NCBI GenBank assembly: GCA_022419385.1 | Contig: JAJUBI010000009.1 | Span: 682,001-746,000, forward strand | Length of the DNA stretch: 64,000 nucleotides | DNA from: Paraconiothyrium sp. Pb-2020 | Taxonomy: Eukaryota; Ascomycota; Dothideomycetes; Pleosporales; Didymosphaeriaceae | Direction of reading: 5' to 3' | In this document: positions 22,501 through 34,877 of the stretch, one piece after another | How positions within the stretch are numbered: the stretch's first letter is position 1 | Layout of the letters: each line of letters begins with the position of its first letter | Program-made: the position numbers and the translations under genes | The notes under the pieces: generated by a model | What the model was told of the DNA's origin: nothing | Seen by the model: only the letters and a program-made list of their open reading frames with translations | Databases searched by the model: none

Positions 22501-25500
22501 GTACGTACTCAAACGCCTGGTATTGTCGCATTCGGCTCGGCATATCCTTGGTCATCTTGAGAAGGTTGTCTAGGTTCTGGCGCAACTTGCGTGGTTGGAT
22601 GCTGTTCCAGAGAGTCTCGCGAAGAGTGTCAATGCTCTCCCAGATTGTTGCAAGAGATGCCCAGACAGACTTAAAGTCTTGCACTTCTTCAAGCACAGCG
22701 GTCAGAGCGGTCTCGCCGGACTTCGAAAGGTTGAGGGCATCCTTAGCCTTGGAGATGTTCTCTGACTCGGTCCGCAACTGGTTCAGCTTCCGATCGAAGG
22801 TTTCGAGTGTTTGCGAAGCCTCTGCAGGGCGAATATTGCCGGCAACGGGTTTCTGCTCGCTCCATTCCGCGATGATGTCGGCAATCTTCTGGTTCACAAC
22901 CTTATCCTCTGCCTCGATCTTGCCCCTGAGAGCATCCCTTTGGTCATTCGCAATCTTCGACTTCCGCTCCAAAACATCAGTAAGCATTTGCCATTCGTGA
23001 TCGATTTGGTCCATATGTAGCCAATCCGCCGGTGTCTGGTAACGTTGACGGACAAGGGTGGAGTTGCCCTGCCGGAACACGTCGATTTCGGGCTCCCATT
23101 CCAGAACCTTTCGCTTGGACTGCTCGACGACGGTTATGAAAGAGACTGCCTGCGCCGTGGAAGAAGCTTCTAGTGTCTGCATCTCTAGGTCTTTTCGTGC
23201 CTTTTCGATCTGCGCAAAGACTTCAACCATACGCTGCCCAAGCCTGCCGGCAAACTTGACGAGTATCTCTTGCTGCCACTGGTCGTATTTGGCGCTCACT
23301 TTGTTCTGCACCTGCTCGTAGTCGACCGTAACATAACCAAATTGGCGGCTGATGTCGGAAGTGTCGAAAGTATCGCGAGTCTTCCGGATTTCTTGGAGCA
23401 ACTGGAGCCAGCGTGACAAATCCTCGCCCAAGATCTCGTAAACATGGTCAGATTGCAAATCCCAAAGCGACTGGAACTGCAACCACTCATCCACGTAAGA
23501 GGAGATGTCGTGGAGCTTGCCTTCCACAGCGCCGTACACTTGGATCAATGCGTCTGTGCATAGGCTCGCCAGGTTGGAGAATTGATTGTTAGAGGCGTTC
23601 TCTGCCGCCTCCACTCGCATCTCGTACCGCGAGGCTTTGATCTTCTGTAGGGTACAGATGACTGCGAGCCATTGCTGAAGCTGTTCGAGCCAGCTTGCGC
23701 GGGCATATTCGACAGGAGGACTGAGATAGATAACCTGATTGCGCATGGTGATTTCCAACGTCAAGCGGGACAGACTTGGCTTCTCTTCGGTGTTCTCCAC
23801 CGGTGCAGGTTGGCTAGTAGGTCGTCGGTCTTCTTCCTGGTCAACGTTGGTGAAGACCTCGATCCACTGGGCAATGGCGCGATTCAGTCGAACAAGCAGA
23901 ATGGCCTCAATGCGCGAGTTCATAGCGGATACCCATGACCCCAGATTAGCATAATTCTCGAGGTTTAGCTGGTCGACCGATCGCTGCACGATTTCCAGGT
24001 GTTGTCGGAAGGCGTCAGCGTTGTACGAACATGTCTCCAAGTCCTTTAGCGCCTTCTGGACAGTCGCATTGATGGTGACGAGTGTGGCAACCTTTGTCTG
24101 CAATAGTGAAGTTGACGCAGCGAACTCCCGCACAAATTGAACGTGCTTGCTTTCGGTTCGTACGCTACCAGGCGCACCAGTAGAGAACGCAGGTTGTCGG
24201 ATGTGGAGATCGTATGCATGTACGAAAGATTCCCACTTCAGAGGGACACCCTTGCCGACGAGCCCTTGCACGTCATTAAGGTATCCATTGAGTAGGAGAG
24301 CAACGCCTGTCAGCTCTACAATGGATTGAATCGTCTGAGTGTATGTTCGCACGCTCTCCATCAAGCTAACAGCGTAGGGATACACTCGCTTGGCTTCCTT
24401 TGAAATGTTGTTGATGCCGTGGGGCACTTGGTAGCCTCGCCAAGTCAGGTTCCGAACTTCTTTGAAGAGCGCGATTACTTGTGCATTGAAGTTGACGTGC
24501 AGTTCAAGGATGTTGCCAGCAGCACGATTTCGGCTAACGAGAAACAAACGCCCTGATATTGACAACTTCTGGCGCGCCACAGATTGTATCCACGATTCAA
24601 AGATTGGTCGCGTGTCGAGCTTCTTCTTAAACATACTGCTCTCAGCCTGCAACTTCTGCCCTTCAGCATGTAACGCCCATTCCTTGCCTAGGATGTCTTC
24701 GACTTTGCCCATGTAATTCTCCAGTTGTGTCTCAATCTGTCGTGCCCAGATCACCGCGCCAGACACAGGAGGGAAATCGCGCAGCTGCGCCATGGCGTGC
24801 GCCTCAGAGTTGCCGTATTGCCGCTTGAACCGCTCGTGAAGCGCCGAAATGTCTTGTTTGACGTTCTCGATAAGCTGGGTCTGGTACTCAGAAATGGCTC
24901 CTCGAATTTTCGGGCGGACAAAAAGCGGGTTGAACTTCGAGAAGACGCGAAACATCTCGTTAGCTGTCTTTGCCGTCCCAAGACGATCCCTAAGCCTAGC
25001 AATGATGGAGTTTTCGACACGCGAAGTACGCTCGTTGTACTTCTGCTCGGCCTGCTCAAAGAGACGAGTCCCCTCCGGCTCGACATCAAGCACATCAACA
25101 TCCTTCAAAACGTCATATGCCTTTTCCACTTCTTTCACGGCATCGACATCACCCATCTCTTCGACAATGACAGCCTGGTCGCCCTCGACGCCATCAGACA
25201 ACGCCGCTAGTGAGGTTTGCGATCCCAAGACTGTTACTATAGTGCGCTGCAGCTGTTCGTGGTTCTTCCGGAAAGTGGCAACATATCGGATGCGCTCCTC
25301 CGTCGGTCGGTGACGAGCAGTGAACTTGATCGGGATGAATTTCTCATTCCTTCGCCTAGTCACTTCACGGGCAACATTGGTGAATTCTTTGACATTCTCA
25401 TCCCAAGTCCGCCAGATGTCTTCGGCAACTTCCATGACTGACTGGAACTCGGGATAGTCCATGGCCATCAGCTCCTTGCCCCTGAGCAAATCGTGCAAGA

Positions 25501-26800
25501 CCTTGTCGAGGTCCGCGGAGATGGCTTCGACAAGAGGCAAGGCACGCTCCACTGGGTACGGGCAGATACGAAGCTTCTTATTGATGTGACCGAAGATCTG
25601 CTGAATCGCTTCTTGGACCTTCTGCAACGACGTGGCAGACAGCAATTCTCCAATCGGGAACTCGCGCATCAGCTGATTATACTTCTGCACCTTATCATGG
25701 GTTTCTTTCAAACCAGTATCCGCGCTGAAGCTGACTGTTGCTTGGAAGCGCTTCGCGTTCTTGAGGACGTCCAGCGTTAGTTTGACACCGGGGCTTCTTA
25801 GCTGAGCTTCGATATCGTCCAACCTGTTTTCCATCGAAATCCAAAAGTTGATCTCTTGCGTGGCCGTGCCGGTTGACACTTTTCGATCGGTTTTGGTGAT
25901 CGTCTGAATCGATTTAATCCATCCGTTGACCGTGGACTGCAAGCCGTTTAAGAATGCGCTGTCTGTTTGGATAGCTGTAGGCAAATAGTCCGGTGATGGC
26001 GCCTTCTTCTCCGCCTCTGCTTGTTCCACTGCAGCCTTGATCAATGGATGCAATGGCAACAACAGCTGCGGAATCTCCACATTATCTCCCAGGTTGCTCA
26101 GTGTCAAGTCCAGCTCGCGAAACTTCCTCTGCGCTGCCGGGATACCTGATCTGGCCTCATTATCCCCCTTCAAAGACGTCCCTGCCAAGCTCTGCTGGCC
26201 TTTGGTGAATGTATTAAAGTACGGTTGAACGGAATTATGTAGAATCGAACGTATGAACTCGTATGGAGAGGCATCTTTCGATGAAGCGGTATTGAATGCG
26301 GCAAAGCCAGGCAGCGTCGTGATCTGCACTTGTTCGGTAATGGGTATCGCTGGGTCTATGGGTATCGGTCGCTTGGAAATAACAACGAACGCCGCACACG
26401 TGGGAGAATCTACAAGTTCAGAAGAAAGAGTGTAGAGAAAGTGCTGGGTAACGCCTGTTGCAGCAGTCAGCGGGGCCGCACGACATCACTCAACAGGTAG
26501 CTGCTTACCATTTGCACCGTCTAACCCGTCAATACGAGCCTCATCCAGTCTGTCTTTTACCAGGTAAATAACCTGCTGCGACTCAAGGGCGAAACGAGTG
26601 CAGCGCTGCAGGGTATCATCGATCCTGGACTCCGAAAGCAGACTGCCGGGCGCGTGAAGATCCGTACTTGAAGCACCGAGATTGACTTCAAGTACCTTCT
26701 CGACATAGTCGACGATGATATGGGGGTCGATCGCGGGTGGTGCTGGGCTCGGGGAGCGTATGCTGCCGTTGGCGGCCCCTGGAGCCAGCGGTGCCTCCAT
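13571..26800 (-). CDS. nudA: Cytoplasmic dynein heavy chain, with a one-base frameshift near 17450
   Basis: Motor subunit of cytoplasmic dynein 1, which drives minus-end transport of nuclei, endosomes and spindle components along microtubules. Three exons: 26800-26509, 26454-14184 and 14134-13571, with introns of 54 and 49 nt. Corrected length is 4375 aa, matching fungal dyneins, which lack the animal C-terminal cap. P-loops: AAA1 GPAGTGKT at about residue 1930, AAA2 GSSGSGKS about 2225, AAA3 GPPGSGKT about 2590, AAA4 GVSGSGKT about 2932. AAA1 Walker B is WGCFDEFNRL. The stalk coiled coil and microtubule-binding domain (starting near VRSMGNPP) follow, then AAA5-6. At 17449-17452, after GDWSDQALYQ, one base (a G expected after CAG) is missing. 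The frame moves by one and resumes with VGSELTQSVDLD, the normal family continuation. Uncorrected, translation would end at about residue 3216, before the stalk tip. There is no intron consensus or slippery heptamer there. Confidence 0.95.
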
Positions 26801-27372
26801 ATCGTTGTTTATGTGTAGTCTCGGGAAAGAGACATGTGTCTCGCCGCTTCCTTGGTGGGTGTAAAGGAGCGACCGCGCGGAGTATTAGGTATGTCGGCGA
26901 AGGAGGGTGTAAGCAGCCCCGAAACGATGACTGTTGAAGGTGTGCTCTCAAGAGACGAAAGTTGGGAAGACGCGACGGGTCCGTGCGACAAACGCGGACG
27001 ACCGCCCAGCGCACAGTCACGGCAGGGGTCTGATTAGATACGAGCGTGATTGGTGTTTCGATCGCGAAAAACAAATGCCACCTTCTAGAAAGCTTCCACT
27101 GCGTTGGCAGTGAAGATGGCGTCGATGGCTTGCGGCGTCTTGAGTGACAGCCGTCACCCAGGTTTTGTTTGCCTCACCTGCAGCGTGTTGACGCGGCGCG
27201 GACCCCGCAAATGCACGGCGGGAAGGCGCAACGGACGGTACCCTAATTTTCACGTGACTGTGCATGAACGGGCCTACCCTGGCGAGCGGTTGTGTCTCAA
27301 ATGCGTGGGCGGCAGCTTGTACCGAGCTGCTATTTGGCAAAGTGGTTGTAACATGCAAAGTTGGAGCTGTAA
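26801..27372. other. Dynein promoter and CLC 3' region
   Basis: Both neighbours are on the minus strand. The 572 bases should hold the dynein promoter and 5' UTR and the CLC terminator. The part next to dynein is GC-rich. Nothing convincingly coding is present. Confidence 0.55.
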
Positions 27373-30041
27373 CTACCTAACACTTCCCCTGCCTCTGTCC
27401 TCTAGTTCGACGAGTCCATCATCCTCGCTCTCCCTCTGTCCATCTCGAACGGCTTCTCTGTGCCTCATGATGACTGGACTCATTAACCTTACACCTTGTC
27501 GACCGCCCACTCTAGCCCTCAACTTGCCAAACATGCCATCGACCCACCCAGCGACGGTCTTGAGGGCGCCCCAGACCTTTTCCTCCCTTTCGTCTAAGCT
27601 CCGCGCAGCTTGAGGGTTCTCATGTGCCTCGAACTTGAACTGATACTTGAGACAATCTTTAACGGTGACGAGGCCAGTAAGGCGGCCACGGTATTCGATG
27701 AGGATAACACGCGGGCCCATCTTCTTGAAGAGCTCCATGACAGTTTCGAGAGGCAGGCGCGGATGGACGGAGAGTGGGGTGGGGTCAATGAATTTAGAGA
27801 GATCGACTTGAAGCTGACCAGAGGTGGCGGACATGGTGTCGAAGGACGCGGACGGTTCTGCGGACGTTGGAGTACGATTACCATTATTGTTCGGTGTGGC
27901 GAAAGTGCAGCGCGCATGGCCGGGTGCCATCTGATCTTTCTTAGCTCGGTCAATGGCATATCGCAGCTCTGTTTGGCCTATGTATCCAATCAGGGTCTTT
28001 GACTGTGTATCTTCCACGATCGGATACCCCTGGTACTGGTTTTCATTGACGATACGCTCCAATGCTCGTAGTTCAAGACCAGTTGCGGGCAATGACACCA
28101 CGTGCGATGCCATGACCTGTGAGACGGGTACGCCGAAAGTGTGCTCCTCTTTATTATCCAGAAATGGATAGCCATTCAGATAGATCATACGATCCGCAAT
28201 GCCGCCATGACCGAACCGCTCACTGACGGCTTTCGTGACCCCGACTACAACCATGGTCGGCAATATGTAGGTCAAGGCACCAGTGATCTCAAACATGATG
28301 ACCACGGTCGATACTGTGATGTGCATGATCCCACTCAATGCGGCTCCAGCGCCCAGAAAAGCATAAGTACCAGGTGTGATGCATGGCACATCCGGCTGGC
28401 AAGCAGCAAAGAACGCTGAGTCCGGGAACGACTCATGTAAGAATTGTACAAAGATGCCAACCATCCTTCCGAATGATGCTCCAATAGCCATGGAGGGCAC
28501 GAATATACCTGCGGGCACCTTGCACCCGAACGATATGATGACAAGAAGCGTGCGAAGAATGGTGGCAATAGCAAGCGACAACATCATGCGCCAGCGATTA
28601 CCAGACCTGGAAATCGTCAGTTGTGTCAATACGGAGCGAACACGGACGCTTACTCGCAAAGCTCGTCATAGTCGTGGTCGCCTTCGCATTCCTGGAAGAG
28701 AATCTCCATGCTTTCTGTCATGTCGATTCGAAGAAACATATTTGGATAACAAATGATGGCTGTAAGGACAGCTAAAACCACCGCCTCGGTGATCTGGTAG
28801 TTGCCAAGGTACTTCTTTCGAAAGACCTGCACTCTCAAGTTCCATTTCATAACGAACGCACCGTACAGGCCACCGAAGACTCCGATAATAAGGTAAAACA
28901 AGATTTCAAAAAAATGCCATGTCCGGTCGTACTTCACCTGGAACATAACGAGCTGGCCTGTCCGGAAAGGGTTCATTGCGGCGAGGACAGCCGTTGCGAC
29001 TAGAGCGCAAAAGTAGCTCCTCCAGAGCGTTTTCAGGGGAAAGTAGTTGGACATTTCTTCCAGCGAGAAGAGCACGCCTCCTATCGGGCTACCAAATGCG
29101 ACAGCCACACCCGCTGCAGCGCTTGCGCTGAGGATCTCTCGGGTTTTCGCCGCATTTCGTCGATATTTATCGAAGGCTCGTGATATAACATTGCCCGTAC
29201 AGACGGCATAATGCACACTCGGACCTTCTTTTCCGACTGAAAGTCCAGATGCAATAGCGAGCGGTAGGCCGATCGACTTGATCAACAACGTCCATGCGCC
29301 CAAGAAACCCTTCATGACGAAGCCGGCAATGATGCACTTCATCTCCGAAATGCCCGACCCGGCTGCATATGGGGCAAAGCTCTTGACCAACGTAGCAGCT
29401 GTGAGGGAGAATAGTGCCGCGAACAGTATGTAGAGAACGTAATTGACAGGCCAGAAGCCGCTCCAGCGCTTCCATTCGGGGCACCCTGGTGCGTATTAGC
29501 ACTTTCCTAATTGCAATGAAGCCGACGCAACTTTACCGCTCTCAGCGCCCCAACAGCAGAAGTTCTCATTTAGATAAAAAGCCGTCTCGCAGTGCCCCAG
29601 CTTGATGTCCGCTAACCATTCTGTGATAATGTTCAAGCACGCTGCGATAAGCCCAATCGCAGCGCCCACGAGCGTAACCACGATCCAAGCTTGCCCTGCA
29701 TCATACGCTTCGTACAATCGCCTGCGCCATCCTATCCGGCCTCTTCCTCCAAGCCCGAGACTATAGCTGTCCCGTTGTTTCCGCCTGGCTTTGCGCCGTA
29801 GCTGTTCGCGCGCTGCATCTTGCACCCAGTCTATCGTTGTAAAGTCCTCATATCTCTTTATTTTTGCTATCTCTTCGACGATGGCGTGGTTTGCGGACGC
29901 CTCATGCGTGGCCTCAGGATCATCTTCAGGGTCGGGCGGGAGCGAGTTGGAGGTTGGGCGACGGCGAAGCGACGGTGCGAACGACGCGGAACGGTTTAGA
30001 GCAGCTCGAGATCGTGATCGCGAAGCTGAGGAGCGATTCAT
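27373..30041 (-). CDS. GEF1: CLC-family chloride/proton exchanger, Gef1-like, with two CBS domains
   Basis: Intracellular (Golgi/endosome) chloride transporter that balances charge for the V-ATPase and supports copper and iron loading in yeast. Exons 30041-29537, 29485-28654 and 28606-27373 are separated by 51- and 47-nt introns; the product is 856 aa. The CLC signature loops are intact: GSGISEMK, GKEGPSVH (the Glu is the gating residue of exchangers) and GCKVPAGIFVPSMAIGASFG. NPFRTGQLVMF and MTESMEILFQEC closely follow yeast Gef1. Two C-terminal CBS domains are seen (VSQVMASHVVSLP to about IGYIGQTEL, and DPTPLSVHPRLPLETVMELF to GLVTVKDCL). The cytosolic N-terminus is Ser/Arg-rich. It is divergently arranged with the carboxypeptidase gene. 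The start at 30041 is the first ATG that keeps the frame. Confidence 0.93.
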
Positions 30042-30759
30042 CGCATGGTTGAATCGATAGTGGGACGGACGCGAAGGTCTATTCTGAGCCGTTTGGGACA
30101 GAACTGCTTGATGTCGGGCGCACGCGCCACAGCTGTAAAGGAAGGCACGCGTGGCGCAGCAACCTGGAACGGAAGCAGCAACGCAGTTGCAAGAGCATCA
30201 GTCTTTCGAAAGAAGTGCATCATTTGATTCCTCTTAAATCATGGAGACATAAAAAGAATGCACTCTACGTATATTGTGAACCGACGCCAATAGTACACAG
30301 ACATGTGTTGTTCCGTTCCGAGTGGCTCGTCTCCGATGAACGTGTCTTCGATCAACTACTTATGACCCTAACTCGAGTAAGAAGCACACGATTAAGCTTC
30401 TAACTTCGGCGTCAAGATTTCATTTCAATGCGTTATACAATCCGCTAATTCCGAGCATTCGGAGTTCAACTCACAATGTATTCCGTGGTCGTACGTCTAG
30501 CACAATTCAAGCTTCGATAAGGCTAGGCTAACACCAAATAGGAAGGAGCTTCTATAGCTTGGTCATCCCGAGCTTTGAGTACCTGAACAAACTGCACCCT
30601 ATGTCCCGATGTTACCTTCGACGTCGACAGATATTTCATCTTCTGGCTTGGGCTTGAGATAGCCTGTTGTGTGAAGTATTCTCTGCCATAAGCGATTGAA
30701 CCTTGCAGGGCAAATCACTGTAGCATACGCAACAGGATCTAGGCAGCTCTGCAGCAGCA
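30042..30759. promoter_or_regulatory. Shared divergent promoter of the CLC and carboxypeptidase genes
   Basis: The 718 bases separate two genes transcribed away from each other. The stretch includes CCGAGCATTCGG at 30451-30462, an everted CCG-N6-CGG pair of the kind used by some Zn2Cys6 dimers. No coding region was supported. Confidence 0.45.
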
Positions 30760-32229
30760 ATGAAGCTCGCCCTAGCTTCCCTCCTTCTCCCAGCGATAGC
30801 TTTCGCAGCACGCCTCTCTCAAATACCATTCCAAGAAACGCCCGAAGTCGAAGCTTTCCAAGTCTACCAAAGCGAATACTCCGAACACCACTCCTTGAGG
30901 ATAAAACAACAGGATGACTCCCTCTGCGATGCGCACTCAAAACAGTACACTGGATGGCTAGATGTCGGCTCAAAACACCTCTTCTTTTGGTATTTCGAAT
31001 CGCAGAGTTCCCCATCGGAGGATCCCCTGGTGCTATGGCTGACAGGCGGGCCGGGAGGTTCTTCTATGATTGGTATGCTCCAGGAGAATGGGCCATGTTT
31101 GATTAACGAGGGCGGCAACGGGACGCACTACAACGAATTTGGGTGGAGCAAGAATGCAAATCTGCTCATCATCGATTCCCCGGCTGGTGTTGGCTTCAGT
31201 TATCTGGACGAAGGAGTCCCTTTGCCGGGAGACAGTTTCACGACCGCAGCAGATCTACATCACTTTCTACAAATTTTCGTTGGCGACGTCTTCCCAGATC
31301 TTGCAGAAAGAGACTTCCACATCACCGGCGAAAGCTACGGCGGCCACTACTGCCCAGCATTAGCCGCACAAGTGGTCTCTCAAAACCTCTTGTATCCGAA
31401 ACGCCAGCAAGTCAACCTCCGCTCCATTTTCGTCGGCAACGCCTACGTCTCTCCCGTCGACACTGCCTTCGGCTATTGGGAGACTCTTTGCACTACGAAT
31501 CCCGGTGTAGAAGAACCCGTCTTCAACAAAACCCGCTGCGACATTATGGCCGCCAACCTTCCGCGTTGCCTCGACCTCGCACGCCTCTGTTACGCGCATC
31601 CCGATCCCGCCATCTGCGGAGCCGGATCGACAGTCTGTTGGCACGGCGTAATCAAGTACTATGACGGCGAGTCGGGAGAGGGAGGCGACCGCAACCGCTT
31701 TGACATCAGCACCTCGTGTAAATCCGGAGATGAGTTGTGCTACCTCGAAGCCGGGTGGATCGAGGAGTACTTGAACCAGCCTCACGTATTCGAGGCGCTG
31801 CATGTGCCCAAGGCAGTAGCGAACTACAGTATCTATAACATGAACGTTGAGTACGCCTTTGAGCTCACTGGCGACCTGGGTATTAGCCTCCAGCCACAGG
31901 TTCTGTACTTGCTTGAGAACGGTATCGACGTGCTGTTCTACCAGGGTAATTATGACCTTGCGTGCAACACTGCGGGCAATATCAGATGGGCGGAGTCGAT
32001 GCCATGGAAAGGGCAGCCTGCTTTTGTTGCTCAGCCTAGGAAGACGTGGAAGCATAGTGGTAAGGAAGTGGGATGGTTCAAGGAGGTTAAAATTGAGACG
32101 GCGACTGGGAGGGAGACAACGTTCGCTGTTAGCACGGTGGACGCTGCGGGACATATGGTCCCGTACGACAAGCCGGAGGAGGGGCTGGCTTTGGTGAATC
32201 GGTGGATCAGTAAGAGGAGTTTTGCGTGA
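30760..32229 (+). CDS. Secreted/vacuolar serine carboxypeptidase (family S10)
   Basis: Removes C-terminal residues from peptides in an acid compartment or outside the cell. Single exon, 489 aa, starting with a signal peptide (MKLALASLLLPAIAFAA). The S10 hallmarks are complete: oxyanion-hole segment LTGGPGGSSM, nucleophile in GESYGGHY (Ser192), catalytic Asp in QGNYDLACN (Asp399) and His in DAAGHMVPYD (His465). Cysteines that form the family's disulfides and several NXT/NXS sequons are present. Being intronless is unusual next to its neighbours but not rare in this family. The absence of a long propeptide makes it closer to secreted fungal carboxypeptidases than to vacuolar carboxypeptidase Y; location is inferred. 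Confidence 0.93.
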   Translation: MKLALASLLLPAIAFAARLSQIPFQETPEVEAFQVYQSEYSEHHSLRIKQQDDSLCDAHSKQYTGWLDVGSKHLFFWYFESQSSPSEDPLVLWLTGGPGGSSMIGMLQENGPCLINEGGNGTHYNEFGWSKNANLLIIDSPAGVGFSYLDEGVPLPGDSFTTAADLHHFLQIFVGDVFPDLAERDFHITGESYGGHYCPALAAQVVSQNLLYPKRQQVNLRSIFVGNAYVSPVDTAFGYWETLCTTNPGVEEPVFNKTRCDIMAANLPRCLDLARLCYAHPDPAICGAGSTVCWHGVIKYYDGESGEGGDRNRFDISTSCKSGDELCYLEAGWIEEYLNQPHVFEALHVPKAVANYSIYNMNVEYAFELTGDLGISLQPQVLYLLENGIDVLFYQGNYDLACNTAGNIRWAESMPWKGQPAFVAQPRKTWKHSGKEVGWFKEVKIETATGRETTFAVSTVDAAGHMVPYDKPEEGLALVNRWISKRSFA

Positions 32230-32682
32230 TAAATTAGATTATTGGTGAGTATGAAAAGAGTCAGTCAATGTGAACTTCAACATGATGTCTATGATCTAGA
32301 TTTCCGGCATACTTACAACGCATGAATACACACAAAGACACATTGTCTATCCAAGAAGCAGAGCCTTTGCTTCCCTTTCAGATTCAGCCATACTCATCCG
32401 GGCTACTACAATGATGCATTCGAAAAAAAAACATGCTTGACGGCCTGCACAAGACTCTCAATTGATTGTCAGCAACAGTGTTGAGCGGATTACGCCACGT
32501 CTTTGATTAAGAGATGTCGGACATGATTGGCTCACTTTGACAAGGATTGTGCTCGGTTGGTGTAAGGTTGAAGCGACTGCACACGACGTAGACACGAAGC
32601 GCAGTTATCAGCCTGATGGTGAAACATTCTTTCACCACAATATTAGCATACAATTGATACGTGCGTCATCGAGACCCTCATA
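32230..32682. other. Spacer between carboxypeptidase and DUF6594 gene
   Basis: These 453 bases hold the carboxypeptidase 3' UTR and the promoter of the next plus-strand gene. An A-run (32424-32432) is the only notable feature. Confidence 0.5.
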
Positions 32683-34378
32683 ATGGAGCGATCTAGAGAA
32701 ACTTCTCTAGACAAGAATACTACGACCAGTGGCGGACCGGTGACCTGCGAAACAGCAGCCAATCATGGGCATGCTGTAGAACCCACCAAACCTACTATAC
32801 ACGCAGAGCCTGCCCATGTATCCTCAGGGACATTGCTACGTGAAACTGAGAACCCAGCTCCAAATGCTCCCGCGCTACCTGATGCTATTCACAACATCCA
32901 CAGAACTCTCCAGCGGCAACAGGTCGACAGCTATCTGGAAGTTCAGCGAGAACGGCAACTAGTGGAAGGGGGTTCGGAGAACCATGAATTGCAGCATCTT
33001 GGACTCGGCACTGGAACTTCTCCTCCCACACTTAGGACGTCGGGTGATATCTGCATTTCAATAGCTGACAGTGAAACGCAAGCGGAATTCCAGCCAGCTG
33101 CAGAGTGGCGGAGAAGATGGAGGGGTATCGTCGGAGCACTCATGGACGAGCAAAGAGAACCTGTAGGTGTAACAGAGATAGCAACACGTCAATTTCAGTA
33201 CATCCTCATCATCATTATCGTTGAAAAACATTCTACTGACAATCTTACAGTAGATAATACACCAAATGGATACCCACGGCTAGCCGCATTCATGGATGGG
33301 AAGGACAGCTTTATGATATTCAGGCGTTTTGGATACTTACAGACACGGCTTCTTCTAGAGAGAGAAGGCCGTTTGACACAATTGGAGAAAGAGCTTGATG
33401 ATATGGATTGGGATGATTTCGAGGAGAATCCCGATCAACTACGTACCATGGATCTTAACTCAAAGCCCCGGCGCGACCTGCTCGCTAAAGCCGAAGAATA
33501 CTTTCGGGAGTACGGTGCGTGCTTGTACTCGATAACGACGCAAGCCGTGAAATATGCTGACTAAATTCAAGCCGAACTCATGACCGCCGTGCAACGATTA
33601 CGGTGTTTTGAGAAACCCACGAAGTTAGATTACAAAGCGGTTAGAAGGTTCCATTACAACCACAAACCGCTTACGGATTTTGATACGGAACCTATTCGAA
33701 TTCGAGAAGACCTTGTTGCACTTCGACCAGCCAAAGAGCCTGATTGGCTGGAAGATCGAAGTGGGAGATTCATAGTCGCAACGCAAAGCAGATGGTTCAT
33801 GGTAGGTTCCCCCGCCTGAATGCCGAATCGGTGCTTAAAATTTGTTCAGGGACTGTTCCAAACTCGAGTAAGTCATAGCCAGCATTGACACGATATTTAT
33901 AGTGGATAATTGACACAGTCCCTGAGCAGACGCACCGCGCGAAAACCTATGACATTACTCTTGTCGGTGCGTCTCCGTTACCCTCACCCATCATTCTGAG
34001 CATAGTTACCAACCACCAACCTGTACCTAACGTTACCACCATAGATGTGAACGGAAGCAGAATTACCAACCTTGCTACTGCCATCGTCGCTTTCTTAACA
34101 GCCGTTCTCCTTATCTTACCGGTTCTCATATGCTACATCCTCGTCACCAACGTCGGAGGAAGTAAAGGGTACTTTGGATGTATCGGAATTCTCTTCCTCT
34201 TCACTTTGATCTTGGCTTGTTCTATGGCGTTCTACTCGAAAGCAAAGCGCCATGAAGTTCTTGCGGCAACTGCTGCGTATGTCGCAACCTCATTAATCTC
34301 TTTTCCACGCTGTACTGATTCTTCTCCAGGTACTGCGCAGTCATTGTGGTCTTCTTGGGAAATGCGGCGCCCAGTTAG
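32683..34378 (+). CDS. DUF6594-type membrane protein of unknown function
   Basis: Fungal-specific family with a soluble N-terminal part and a C-terminal membrane anchor; its role is unknown. The family opener GYPRLAAFMDGKDSFMIFRRFG is followed by a coiled region (LLEREGRLTQLEKELDDMD). Exons read: 32683-33514, 33572-33801, an 18-nt microexon 33850-33867, about 33930-33966, 34045-34276 and 34330-34378; the product is about 465 aa. An 84-nt in-frame segment 33167-33250 has good splice sites (GTGTAA...CTTACAG) and may be a further intron, giving about 437 aa. The last exons carry three hydrophobic helices (AIVAFLTAVLLILPVLICYIL, an adjacent GCIGILFLFTLILACSMA, and CAVIVVFLG after AATAAY), as in the family. 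The N-terminal 150 residues are low-complexity and unlike known domains. The microexon and exon 4 acceptor are the weakest calls. Confidence 0.72.
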
Positions 34379-34877
34379 CTTACCGATGGCATACAGAGTC
34401 GAAACGTGAGTTCGAATAGCGAAGTTTCTGTGGTGCGTAATATGACTTGGATGAATTTAGCTTTTTCACATGGAGGACGTACGGAGTGAGCCTGAGTCTA
34501 GATAAGTACAGCGTATGTTTCCTACTATAGCATTCGCTTGTTTCTGCCAGTCCAAAAGTCTCGGAGGTTTCGGCAATGAATAGTACGAATGCCTGTGATT
34601 GGTGGTTAAATTCGCAAGTCATGTACGGTTCCTACGGTACAACGACGGACTATAACCCCGCGTTTACCCCAATTTTACGTGCGGCTACACATTTCCAGGG
34701 TGTGATGCGAAGAGCTCATATACTCCGGTAGATGTTATCACAGTAGATCTAAATCCTGCGAATGACGGCTTCTTGGCGATGGTACCTGGGATGTATATGT
34801 ACGAGGCGATAGTTGATCCACAATGGTAATCAAGCTCTAGCAGCTACACAATTGCTACCATACGTTGGACACCAAGC
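34379..34877. other. Spacer upstream of the glycoside hydrolase gene
   Basis: These 499 bases contain the DUF6594 gene 3' region and the glycosidase promoter. Nothing coding was seen. Confidence 0.5.
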
